From Gallionella sp. (GTDB lineage Bacteria > Pseudomonadota > Gammaproteobacteria > Burkholderiales > Gallionellaceae), in NCBI GenBank assembly GCA_028710565.1, contig JAQTTV010000005.1, positions 62,001 to 126,000 on the forward strand: DNA of 64,000 nucleotides. The letters run 5' to 3'. This document shows positions 7,212 to 16,215 of this stretch, in pieces. Each line of letters begins with the position of its first letter. Within the stretch, counting starts at the first letter, position 1. The notes below the pieces were generated by a model. That model saw only the letters and a list, made by a program, of their open reading frames with translations, ran no database searches and was not told the DNA's origin. Position numbers and translations under genes: made by a program.

Positions 7212-10200
7212 ATGCAGCCACTCGATAAAGCTCTTCGCAGTCAGCTTGAAAAGACCGTCAAGGCCGCGCGCACTATCGCCGAGCTGGCGGCGAATGCGGC
7301 GCTTGAGCAACTGGGAGTCGGCCACGATAAGCCGGAAGCTTTTCTGACTGACGCTGAAAAGGTGCTGCGCAATCGTTTGCGTACCCACGGCAAGCAGTTA
7401 GGCGACGAACGCGATTCGAAAAGCTCAAATCCGACCTATGGCAAGCAAGCCGTTCAGCATCTGGTGCAGGAAGTGGCTTATGAGCACTGGCACCGCATGC
7501 TGTTCGCGCGCTTCCTGGCCGACAACGACTTGCTGATGTACGACGGAGTGGCCGTTACCCTCGAAGAGTGCGATGAACTGGCCGCAGATGAAGGTGCGAA
7601 GAGCGGCTGGGAACTGGCGGGCAAGCTTGCCGCGCGCATGTTGCCGCAGGTGTTCAAGCCCGGCTCACCCGTGTTTTCACTGACCTTTGCCCCGGAACAT
7701 CAAAGCGAACTGGAACGCCTGCTCAAGGACTTGGCCGATGACGTGTTCAAGGCCAGCGATAGCCTGGGCTGGGTGTATCAATTCTGGCAGGCCGATAACA
7801 AAGAACGCATCAACAAGTCGGAAGTAAAGATCGGTGCCGACGAGTTGCCCGCCGTTACCCAGCTCTTCACCGAGCCGTACATGGTGGCGTTTTTGCTGCA
7901 CAACTCATTGGGCGCATGGTGGGCCACGCGGCACCCGGACACTCCATGCCCAGTGAACCTCGACTACCTGCGCACGCTCGAAGATGGCTGTCCAGCAGCG
8001 GGCAAGTTTGAAGGCTGGCCCGACACCTTGGCTGAATTCAAGCTGCTCGACCCGTGTTGTGGTTCCGGCCATTTTCTGGTCGCCGCCTTTTTGATGCTGG
8101 TGCCGATGCGCATGGTCGCCGAAAGTTTGAGTTCAAAACAAGCCATTGATCGCGTGCTGGCCGATAATTTGCACGGTCTGGAGCTGGATCCGCGCTGCGT
8201 GGAAATCGCGGTGTTTGCCGTTGCGCTGGAAGCCTGGCGCTACACGGATGCATCCGGCAATGCATTGGGCGTGCGTGAGATTCCTGTCCCGAACATCGCC
8301 TGTTGCGGCCTCAAGGTGGCGGCCAAGGCGGAAGACTGGGAAGCGCTAGTGCCGGATGATGCACCCAACGTCGCGCATCTGCGTCTGGGGCTGAGCCGGT
8401 TGCACGAAACCTTTGCACAAGCGCCTTTATTGGGTAGTTTGCTCGACCCATCCAAAGCCGATACAGGCGATTTGTTCGCAGCGGATTATCGACTGCTCAC
8501 TGACTTGCTGGATAAGGCGCTAGCGACGGAGTACCAATCGAACCTGTTCGATGATAAAGATGATCGTTGGGAGTTGGCACTGAGCGCGCAAGGGCTGCTG
8601 GAAGCGGCACGCCTGCTCGATGCGCGCTATCACCTGGTTATTACCAACGTGCCATATCTTACGCGCGGCAAGCAGGATGAACGACTGAAAGACTATTGCG
8701 AAACTCATTACCCTACAGCCAAGAACGATCTGGCTAATGTGTTTCTGGAGCGTTGTCTGGAATTATCGAAAGTCGGCGGCGCGGGCGTGGTGCAAATTGT
8801 CATGCCGCAGAACTGGTTGTTTCTTGGGAGCTACAAAAAACAGCGCGAGAATTTGCTGAAATACGTTAACTGGAACCTTCTGGCGCGTCTCGGACCAGGT
8901 GCGTTCGAGACGATAAGCGGAGAAGTGGTTATAGTTGTTTTGCTTACGCAAACCAATATCCAATCTCTAGGGAACGGCCTGCTACGAGGTGTGAATGTGA
9001 GCGCATGTGGTAGTCCAACTGAAAAGGCCGCTGCACTTAGATTTCAAGACGTGCAGTCAGTAAGTCAAAAGGCGCAGTTATCCAATCCAGATTCACGATT
9101 GTCATTTGATGAAGTCTCTTCATTGTCAAAGCTCTCTGATTATGCGGATAGTGTAGAAGGACTCTCATCTGGCGATCTAGAGCGGTTCATCTCGTTGTTC
9201 TGGGAAGTTCCGCAGTATAGCGATGGTGTGTGGAAATTTTTTCAGCGTTCGCCTGACAGTAAGGATTGTTTTACTGGTTGTCGTTCATTGTTGCGCTGGG
9301 AAAATGGGAATGGTGCCCTTGCCGTGTCTTCTCAAGCTCGTGTGCAAGGGCATAGCGCATGGGGCAAAAAGGGAGTTCTCGTTAACTTGATGAGCAACCT
9401 TAATTGCGCTTTATATCTAGGTGTGCAGCATGACAAAATCACGGCTGCAATCGTGCCAAAGGATGAAAAGTATCTTGCTCCTATTTGGGCGTATTGTTCG
9501 AGTGAGGACTACAACATTCAAGTTAGGAAGTTAAATCCAGCTTTACAGCCAGGTACTTCCACGCTTGTTAAAGTTCCGTTCGATCTCGATCACTGGACTA
9601 AGGTGGCAGCAGAAAAATATCCAAACGGCTTGCCAAAACCTTATTCCGACGACCCGACCCAATGGATTTTTCATGGACATCCGCAACCTTCAACTGATCC
9701 GTTGCAAGTTGGGGTCGCTCGCCTGCTCGGTTACACCTGGCCCGCCGAGACAGATGAAGAAATGGAGTTGTCCGACGAGGCTCGCGAGTGGATTGCCCGT
9801 TGCCAAACCTTGTCTGCCCATACTGACGATGACGGTATCGTTTGCATTCCGCCAGTGGGGCAAGAGTCTGCTGCCAGCGACCGGCTGTTGAATTTGCTTG
9901 CCGATGCCTATGGTGATGCTTGGAGCAACGACACCCTCGCGCAATTGCTCAACAACGCCGACCATGCAGGCAAGTCGCTGGAAACCTGGCTGCGCGAGAA
10001 GTTCTTTGCCCAGCATTGCAAGCGCTTCGGCAATCGTCCCTTCATCTGGCAGGTGTGGGATGGCCTGAGCGATGGTTTTTCAGCACTGGTGAATTACCAC
10101 AAGCTTGACTACAAGACGCTGGAGTCGTTGATCTATACCTATCTGGGTGACTGGATCAGCCGCCAGAAACGTGATGCCGAAAATAGAGTGGATGGCGCGC

Positions 10201-10568
10201 AGGAAAAACTGGCCGCAGCAGAAGTGCTCAAGAAGCGTCTGGAGTTGATACTGGAAGGCGAAGCACCTTACGATATTTTCGTGCGCTGGAAGCCACTAGC
10301 AGCACAGTCCATCGGCTGGCATCCCGACCTGAACGACGGCGTGCGCATGAACATTCGCCCCTTCCTCTCGGTGCCGGACGTGGGCAAACGCGGCGCGGGT
10401 GTGTTGCGCGACAAGCCGAACATCAAATGGGAAAAGGATAGAGGTGCCGATGTCGCATCCGCGCCCTGGTACAACCTCGGCCCCGAGTACGGTGGCAACA
10501 AAGGGGATCGCATCAACGATCATCATCTGTCGCTCGAACAGAAGCGCATTGCACGAGAAAGCCCGTAA
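7212..10568 (+). CDS. pglX: BREX adenine-specific DNA methyltransferase PglX
   Basis: An 1118-residue type I BREX methyltransferase that marks host DNA (N6-adenine at a non-palindromic site) and is needed to tell self from phage. The SAM-binding motif I reads LLDPCCGSGHF near residue 277, and the catalytic motif IV near residue 476 reads TNVPYL, a variant of the common NPPY. The region after it (about 500-790) is the likely target-recognition part and is richer in AT than its flanks, as is usual for exchangeable specificity regions. The C-terminus, with QSIGWHPDLNDGVRMNIRPF, is typical of BREX PglX. The stop overlaps the next ATG by one base. Confidence 0.93.
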   Translation: MQPLDKALRSQLEKTVKAARTIAELAANAALEQLGVGHDKPEAFLTDAEKVLRNRLRTHGKQLGDERDSKSSNPTYGKQAVQHLVQEVAYEHWHRMLFARFLADNDLLMYDGVAVTLEECDELAADEGAKSGWELAGKLAARMLPQVFKPGSPVFSLTFAPEHQSELERLLKDLADDVFKASDSLGWVYQFWQADNKERINKSEVKIGADELPAVTQLFTEPYMVAFLLHNSLGAWWATRHPDTPCPVNLDYLRTLEDGCPAAGKFEGWPDTLAEFKLLDPCCGSGHFLVAAFLMLVPMRMVAESLSSKQAIDRVLADNLHGLELDPRCVEIAVFAVALEAWRYTDASGNALGVREIPVPNIACCGLKVAAKAEDWEALVPDDAPNVAHLRLGLSRLHETFAQAPLLGSLLDPSKADTGDLFAADYRLLTDLLDKALATEYQSNLFDDKDDRWELALSAQGLLEAARLLDARYHLVITNVPYLTRGKQDERLKDYCETHYPTAKNDLANVFLERCLELSKVGGAGVVQIVMPQNWLFLGSYKKQRENLLKYVNWNLLARLGPGAFETISGEVVIVVLLTQTNIQSLGNGLLRGVNVSACGSPTEKAAALRFQDVQSVSQKAQLSNPDSRLSFDEVSSLSKLSDYADSVEGLSSGDLERFISLFWEVPQYSDGVWKFFQRSPDSKDCFTGCRSLLRWENGNGALAVSSQARVQGHSAWGKKGVLVNLMSNLNCALYLGVQHDKITAAIVPKDEKYLAPIWAYCSSEDYNIQVRKLNPALQPGTSTLVKVPFDLDHWTKVAAEKYPNGLPKPYSDDPTQWIFHGHPQPSTDPLQVGVARLLGYTWPAETDEEMELSDEAREWIARCQTLSAHTDDDGIVCIPPVGQESAASDRLLNLLADAYGDAWSNDTLAQLLNNADHAGKSLETWLREKFFAQHCKRFGNRPFIWQVWDGLSDGFSALVNYHKLDYKTLESLIYTYLGDWISRQKRDAENRVDGAQEKLAAAEVLKKRLELILEGEAPYDIFVRWKPLAAQSIGWHPDLNDGVRMNIRPFLSVPDVGKRGAGVLRDKPNIKWEKDRGADVASAPWYNLGPEYGGNKGDRINDHHLSLEQKRIARESP

Positions 10569-12289
10569 TGCTGCTGACGAACCTGCGAATTGAGAACTAT
10601 CGAGGCATTAAACTGTTGGAAATGGCTCTCGATAAAACCACCGTACTGATCGGGGAGAACAATTCCGGCAAGACGACGGTGTTGCATGCACTTCGGGCCT
10701 GTTTGCATAGCTTGCGTGCGGGTGGTCGTGCCACGTCGTTCGAAGATTTTGATCTGCATTTTGATAGTGCATCAGCCGATCCCGCTTCAGCACCGCCAAT
10801 TTGTATCACGCTGACCTTTGAAGAGTCCAAGCCTGATGAATGGTCAGAAGAGATAGACCGCCAGCTTGGGGGGGATGGCGGTATCGTGATGTTGATGTCG
10901 CCAGATGACCACAGCCGTGTTCAGCTCCGCGTGACGGCTGAATTCTCAAAGGTGACCCAGGAGATCGATACGAACTTTGATTTTCTGGATGCAGCCGGGA
11001 TGCCTTTGGCTGGCAAGAGCCGTGGACGACTTGGCGCATTGCAGCAGCTTCGGCCACTGTTTTATTTGTCCGCTCTGCGTGATGCTGGAAAGGAGTTTTC
11101 CAAGACTTCGCAGTTCTGGTCGCCGTTCGTCAAGAACTCGCAGATTGATGAAGTAAAAAAGGCTGAAATCGAAGAGCAGTTGCAAGCTATCAACGATCAA
11201 ATCATTGAGGCTCATGGAACGTTTAAGGGGGTACGTGAGCATTTGTCGAAAGTTCAGGAACTCGTTTCCCTTGGTAAGAAGGATGTGGTTAGCGTGGATG
11301 CGATTCCCGCCCGCATCTTTGACATGCTAAACCGGACGCAGGTGAGCATTGCGTCTGCCACGGGGGCGCGACTGCCTATCGGACGTCATGGAGAGGGTAC
11401 TCAAAGTTTGACTGTCCTGATGCTTTTTGATGCGTTCCTCAAGTCAGAGCTTGCGCGTAAGCAGGGCGTGAAAGAATCCAAGCCGATCGTGGCCTTGGAG
11501 GAGCCCGAGGCACACTTGCACCCCAACGCGGTTCGAGCTCTTTGGAAGACCATTCGAGATATCGATGGGCAGAAGTTGATTGCCACCCATTCGGGAGATC
11601 TGATTTCTGAAGTCGACATGAGTTCAATTCGGCGCCTGTATCGCTCAAAGGGGGAAATTCGGGTTGGACAGATACCCTCAACCTTATTGAGGGATCGGGA
11701 GCGCCAAAAGTTTGACTTTTTAGTTAAGCGTACACGAGGTGAGTTGTTCTTTGCTCGGTGCTGGTTGCTGGGTGAAGGTGAAACGGAAGCCATTTTGTTT
11801 GCCGGAGCCGCAGAAGTACTCGGCGTGGATCTGGAGCAGGCCGGTGTACGATGCGTTGAGTATCGACAAGGCGATATTTCGTACTTCCTGGATGCGGCTA
11901 ATGCTCTTGGAATTTTCTGGCACTGTTTTACGGACGGCGATGGGCAGGGGATAGTTGATGCGAAAAAGGCAGTGGAACGGCTTCCAAAGGGAGCCAAGGC
12001 ATCACATTGTGTTACTGCAATGGCGGATGCACCTTCTGTTGAGCCTTACCTAGCCGTTAACGGCTTTCTGGACTTCTATGAATCGCTTGTGGGACCAGCA
12101 AAATTGAAAGAAATTACTGTTGCGAAAGGTGACTCAGATTACCCGGTGCAAGTTGTGAAACGAATCCCCAACGGAAAGCCAGCGGCAGCACATGCAGTTG
12201 TTGAGGAGATGCGAAAACGTGGCCGCAACTCTGTGCCGAAAGCACTTCGACTGGCCATCTACAAAGCCATCGCGTTGGCAAGGAGGTAA
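10568..12289 (+). CDS. OLD-family ATP-dependent nuclease, GajA-like
   Basis: A 573-residue protein with an ABC-type ATPase followed by a Toprim nuclease domain. Walker A is GENNSGKTT near residue 28. The signature and Walker B region contains ALEEPEAHLHPNA near residue 310. The Toprim part shows GEGETEA (catalytic Glu) near residue 400 and FTDGDGQG (metal-binding Asp pair) near residue 454. This is the architecture and length of GajA, the nicking endonuclease of Gabija, and also of class 2 OLD nucleases. The UvrD-like gene 2 bases downstream makes the Gabija-like reading strongest. It starts on the last base of the pglX stop, so it is expressed with the BREX operon. Confidence 0.8.
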   Translation: MLLTNLRIENYRGIKLLEMALDKTTVLIGENNSGKTTVLHALRACLHSLRAGGRATSFEDFDLHFDSASADPASAPPICITLTFEESKPDEWSEEIDRQLGGDGGIVMLMSPDDHSRVQLRVTAEFSKVTQEIDTNFDFLDAAGMPLAGKSRGRLGALQQLRPLFYLSALRDAGKEFSKTSQFWSPFVKNSQIDEVKKAEIEEQLQAINDQIIEAHGTFKGVREHLSKVQELVSLGKKDVVSVDAIPARIFDMLNRTQVSIASATGARLPIGRHGEGTQSLTVLMLFDAFLKSELARKQGVKESKPIVALEEPEAHLHPNAVRALWKTIRDIDGQKLIATHSGDLISEVDMSSIRRLYRSKGEIRVGQIPSTLLRDRERQKFDFLVKRTRGELFFARCWLLGEGETEAILFAGAAEVLGVDLEQAGVRCVEYRQGDISYFLDAANALGIFWHCFTDGDGQGIVDAKKAVERLPKGAKASHCVTAMADAPSVEPYLAVNGFLDFYESLVGPAKLKEITVAKGDSDYPVQVVKRIPNGKPAAAHAVVEEMRKRGRNSVPKALRLAIYKAIALARR

Positions 12290-12291
12290 GC

Positions 12292-14190
12292 ATGGAATAC
12301 CTGAAGAATTTGAACACGAATCAAATGCAAGCTGCGACGTGGAATATGCGACCGTTGCTTGTTTTGGCGGGGCCTGGATCAGGTAAGACGGCGACCCTGA
12401 TTGCACGAGTCGCACGTCTCATCGAGGAGAGCAACGGGGAGTCATTTAGAATTCTTTGCATGACTTTCACAAAGAAGGCTGCTGCCGAAATGCGCGAGCG
12501 GCTTTTTAAGTTGATTCCAGATGCCCGGAACCGAGTCGTGCTAACTACTTTTCATTCGTTTGCGGCGGATATTCTCAGGCAACACGGCAGTCACTTCGGA
12601 TTGACTCCCGACTTTGAAATCATTGAAGAAGCCGAGCGAATATCTATCGTAAAGTCTTTGCTGAGCTCCAGGGCTGATGAGCTGACGCGAATGGTGTCTG
12701 CCGAGAAGGTTTTGGTGTCGCTAGACTTTCTTTTTAGAAACGCAGTGTCCGATGACAAGGTCGCTTCCATGCTGAAGGATGCCGAAGTCGGTACACAGCT
12801 AACAATACTGTTCATTGCCTATAAAGAGCGTCTGTGTCAGCAGAACGCGCTGGACTACGGAGCAATGCTCTATTTTTGTGAGGAACTGCTGACAGCAAGA
12901 CCAAGACTCGCAAAGCAGTTGCATGCAGTTTACAAATACATCTGTGTGGATGAATTTCAGGATACTAACTTAGCGCAGTACCGGCTACTTCGCGCGCTTG
13001 CTCCCGAGCGCGACGCAAACGTATTTATTGTTGGCGATGATGATCAGGTCATCTATCAATGGAATGGTGCAAGTCCTTCACGTGTAAATGAATTGGAACG
13101 CCACTACGACATTACTACCATTCAATTACCAGAGAACTATCGCTGCCCTCCAGCGGTGGTCGACCTAGCCAACGCGCTCATCATGCATAACAGAGATAGA
13201 GCCGCAGGTAAGCAACCCCTCCGTGCGATGCGCGACCAAGCTGCGACCGATCCCGTGATCCTGGAATGCTTTAAGGACGAGCACGACGAAGCGCAATGGG
13301 TCGCGGGGAAAATTGTGCAGCGTATTCAGAGCGGTTCAGTCCCACACGATGTGGTGGTGCTCGCGAGAAACACAAAGCTTCTGGATCGTGTATGCGAAGC
13401 ACTTACTCACCTGAAAATAGACGCGCATGTTCAGAAACGAAAGTCACAGTTTGAAAGTGCGCCGGTTCGGTTTGTTGTATCGGCATTGAAGTTAGCAGCT
13501 GTTCGCTCAGACGATGAACTGGCTGCTACGGTGACCAAAGCCTTATCTGACTGTATTAACGGAAATATCGGACAGGAAGATATTTTGGCGTTAGCAGCAC
13601 AGACCAATGGAGACCAGCTTGAAGCGCTTGGATTACTGGTAAAACAAGCCGATGGAATACCTGCTGATGTTCAAGTAGGTGTTGCTAGCTTGGTAAAAGG
13701 ACAGTATGCAGAGTTCCTTCGGAAAGCATTTGAATTCTATGATTGTTTACTGGACATCGGGCTGCAAGAAGATGGAAGTGAGGCTTTTGCTGATTATCAA
13801 TCTGAACGTGAGGTGTGGCGTAGCATTTTAAGAGACCTCGGAGGGGAGGCTGATGCATACGAAATGTCGTTAGGACAATTCTTGCAGGAGCTTGCTTTAG
13901 CAAACAAATCCCCTGAAGCTCCGTTATCTGCTGTGCGTTGTTTGACAATTCACGCGTCCAAGGGAATGGAGTTTAAGCATGTATTCTTAGTTGGTATGGC
14001 CGAGGATCAATTACCTTCTTTCCAGAGCAAGAAGGCTGGTGATGACAGTAGAGAAATGCAGGAAGAACGCCGAAATTGTTTTGTCGCAATTACGCGCACT
14101 ATTGAAACGTTGACGATGTCATATGCAATTAAGTACAACGGCTGGAGCAAGTCACCATCACGTTTTCTTTGCGAGATGGGGCTGAAATGA
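12292..14190 (+). CDS. UvrD/PcrA-like helicase, GajB-like
   Basis: A 632-residue superfamily 1A helicase. Motif I is AGPGSGKTA (about residue 26), motif II DEFQD (about 219), motif III GDDDQVIYQWNGA (about 248), motif IV ENYRCPP (about 281) and motifs V-VI IHASKGMEF (about 554) with VAITR near the end. All motifs look intact. It follows the OLD nuclease by 2 bases with a near-perfect AAGGAGGT site, which is the Gabija gene order (GajA nuclease, GajB helicase). It is longer than the roughly 500-residue GajB of Bacillus, so the exact subtype is uncertain. Confidence 0.8.
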   Translation: MEYLKNLNTNQMQAATWNMRPLLVLAGPGSGKTATLIARVARLIEESNGESFRILCMTFTKKAAAEMRERLFKLIPDARNRVVLTTFHSFAADILRQHGSHFGLTPDFEIIEEAERISIVKSLLSSRADELTRMVSAEKVLVSLDFLFRNAVSDDKVASMLKDAEVGTQLTILFIAYKERLCQQNALDYGAMLYFCEELLTARPRLAKQLHAVYKYICVDEFQDTNLAQYRLLRALAPERDANVFIVGDDDQVIYQWNGASPSRVNELERHYDITTIQLPENYRCPPAVVDLANALIMHNRDRAAGKQPLRAMRDQAATDPVILECFKDEHDEAQWVAGKIVQRIQSGSVPHDVVVLARNTKLLDRVCEALTHLKIDAHVQKRKSQFESAPVRFVVSALKLAAVRSDDELAATVTKALSDCINGNIGQEDILALAAQTNGDQLEALGLLVKQADGIPADVQVGVASLVKGQYAEFLRKAFEFYDCLLDIGLQEDGSEAFADYQSEREVWRSILRDLGGEADAYEMSLGQFLQELALANKSPEAPLSAVRCLTIHASKGMEFKHVFLVGMAEDQLPSFQSKKAGDDSREMQEERRNCFVAITRTIETLTMSYAIKYNGWSKSPSRFLCEMGLK

Positions 14191-14302
14191 GGGAGGCAAA
14201 AGTGACTGTAACTTTGAACTGTTTACAAATAAGTTTGTGCAGGTCTTCAGATTTAGCGCTTGATGAAAAAAGGCAACAAATTGTAAATAAAGGAGTTTTT
14301 TA

Positions 14303-15583
14303 ATGCTCAAGCATCTAAAGCTAAAAAATATTGGACCTGCTGCCAGCATGGAGCTTGAATTTGGCGAGCGTCTTAATCTGATTACGGGTGACAATGGTTT
14401 GGGCAAGAGCTTTTTGCTGGACATTGCCTGGTGGACGCTGACCAGAAAATGGCCTTCAGAGATCAACCCTAAGCTGACTGCCGGCAAGAAGGCACTACCG
14501 AGTGGTGATGGGGCCGCGAGTATCGACTTTTCATTCACTGCAAAGAAAAAAGAAGAGGCTTATACCAGCACCTTTTTGCGACGCGAGCAGGCGTGGACTG
14601 GACGACCAGGGCGACCAGCCAATCCAGGCTTGGTCTTCTATGCGATGGCAGACGGTAGTTTTGCTGTATGGGACCCCGCGCGTAATTATTGGCGTACTCA
14701 GGATGGCGTTGACATCCAAGAACGTATCCCCGCGTATGTATTCGGCGCTGCTGAGGTTTGGGATGGTTTGAACGGCAAGGATGGAAAACCGATTTGCAAT
14801 GGTTTGGTTTTGGATTGGGCAGGTTGGCAGAAAGAAAAAGGAGAGGCTTTTAACAGTCTATGTGCTGTGCTAGAAGTGCTGTCGCCTTCAGCCAAGGAAC
14901 CATTGGTTCCCGGGAACTTTACACGTATTAGTCTTGATGATGCCCGGGATATTCCGACCATTCGCATGCCGTATGGACAGGATGTGGCCATACTTCATGC
15001 CTCAGCAGGGATGCGTCGAATTTTTGCTTTGGCTTACCTTCTGGTTTGGTCTTGGGAGGAACATCAAAAAGCGGCGAAACTGTTGGGTGAAGAGCCGACC
15101 AATCAGGTTATTCTCCTGATCGATGAGGTCGAGTCACACCTGCACCCGCAGTGGCAAAGAAAGATTATTCCCGCATTGCTTGCTGCCGTTAAGGCGCTCA
15201 TCAAAAATGCTGATGTTCAAATCATCACCGCAACTCATTCGCCGCTGATTATGGCATCGGTTGAACCGTCATTTGATGATAAAAAGGATGCGTGGTTTGA
15301 TTTGGACTTTGAGCATACGAAGGTCGTACTCAGACAGCGCGATTTTGAAAAACATGGTGATGCCGGGACGTGGTTGATCAGTGAGGCATTTGACCTTGAG
15401 AGCGGCCGGCCAGTTGAGTACGAAGCACTGATCAATGAAGCGGCAGCGCTGATGGAGCAAGAGCAACCAGATGCAACAGTGATCAAGAAAATGAATGAAG
15501 CACTGGTTGCAGCTTTGAGCCCGAAAGATGATTTTCTGTTTAGCTGGCGTTATATCTGCAAGCAGAAGGGATGGCTTGAATGA
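14303..15583 (+). CDS. AAA/ABC-type ATPase, PtuA-like (Septu-like pair)
   Basis: A 426-residue RecF/SMC-like ATPase. Walker A is TGDNGLGKSFLL near residue 29, and Walker B with the D-loop is LLIDEVESHLHPQWQ near residue 271, followed by an ITATHSPLIM H-loop. It has no Toprim domain, unlike the GajA-like protein upstream. The next gene encodes an HNH nuclease and overlaps it by ATGA, so the two likely form a two-protein nuclease of the Septu (PtuA-PtuB) or related ATPase-HNH type. A good AAAGGAG site precedes the ATG. The 113-base gap before it suggests it is a separately acquired unit. Confidence 0.72.
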   Translation: MLKHLKLKNIGPAASMELEFGERLNLITGDNGLGKSFLLDIAWWTLTRKWPSEINPKLTAGKKALPSGDGAASIDFSFTAKKKEEAYTSTFLRREQAWTGRPGRPANPGLVFYAMADGSFAVWDPARNYWRTQDGVDIQERIPAYVFGAAEVWDGLNGKDGKPICNGLVLDWAGWQKEKGEAFNSLCAVLEVLSPSAKEPLVPGNFTRISLDDARDIPTIRMPYGQDVAILHASAGMRRIFALAYLLVWSWEEHQKAAKLLGEEPTNQVILLIDEVESHLHPQWQRKIIPALLAAVKALIKNADVQIITATHSPLIMASVEPSFDDKKDAWFDLDFEHTKVVLRQRDFEKHGDAGTWLISEAFDLESGRPVEYEALINEAAALMEQEQPDATVIKKMNEALVAALSPKDDFLFSWRYICKQKGWLE

Positions 15584-16176
15584 TCCCAGTCAGCTTGCAG
15601 CCAGAACCAGTAGATTTTGATGTGAAAGTGCGTCAGCTTGGCCGTACATGGTTGGCTAATAATGGCATTGCACTGAATGCGGCACCACCCAAAGGATCAG
15701 CTTTGCCCAACTATTGGACTCACTCGAATAAGCCGCTTTGGGATGCTTACTCCGGTATATGCGCCTATTTGGCGATTTATTTTGAATGGGCTACCGGGGC
15801 GAGTTCGACGGATCATTTCGTTGCCAAATCGAAACATGCCGGTGATGCCTACGAGTGGAATAACTACCGTTTGTCTTGCTTGGGTGCAAACCGCAATAAA
15901 AATAAGTTCGATGATGTGCTTGACCCGATAGGATTGGTTCAGGATAAGTTTTTCCTCAATCTGGCAACCGGTGAAATTCAAGCCAATCCTGCACTCGGTG
16001 AAGCAGACAAGGAAGTAGCTGGAAAAACTATTATTCGCCTCAAGCTGGATAGTGCTGAACATAATCAAATGCGCGCCAAGCATTTTGTCCGCTATTTGCG
16101 CAAGAAGGACGAGGAATCTTTGAAGGAACTCTCGCCCTTCGTATGGTATGAGGCTCAGCGACAAGGGTTGTTATGA
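15580..16176 (+). CDS. HNH endonuclease, PtuB-like partner
   Basis: A 198-residue protein with an HNH-type nuclease core: STDHFVAKSKHAGDAYEWNN (about residues 86-105), then YRLSCLGANRNKNKFDD. The DH pair, the asparagines and the lysine fit the HNH consensus of the retron/Septu-associated family. The gene overlaps the ATPase gene by ATGA, so both are made together, and the ATPase probably gates the nuclease. The C-terminal half (FLNLATGEIQANPALGEAD) follows the pattern of the same family. Its specificity for phage is not visible in sequence. Confidence 0.7.
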   Translation: MIPVSLQPEPVDFDVKVRQLGRTWLANNGIALNAAPPKGSALPNYWTHSNKPLWDAYSGICAYLAIYFEWATGASSTDHFVAKSKHAGDAYEWNNYRLSCLGANRNKNKFDDVLDPIGLVQDKFFLNLATGEIQANPALGEADKEVAGKTIIRLKLDSAEHNQMRAKHFVRYLRKKDEESLKELSPFVWYEAQRQGLL

Positions 16177-16215
16177 ACGCGGCTATGAATCCAAATTTGA
16201 AATTAAGGAAAATAC

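Noticed and set aside
14158-14538. 126-codon minus-strand frame across the GajB-PtuA gap
   Set aside because: Antisense to the start of the ATPase, no ribosome site and no family features.
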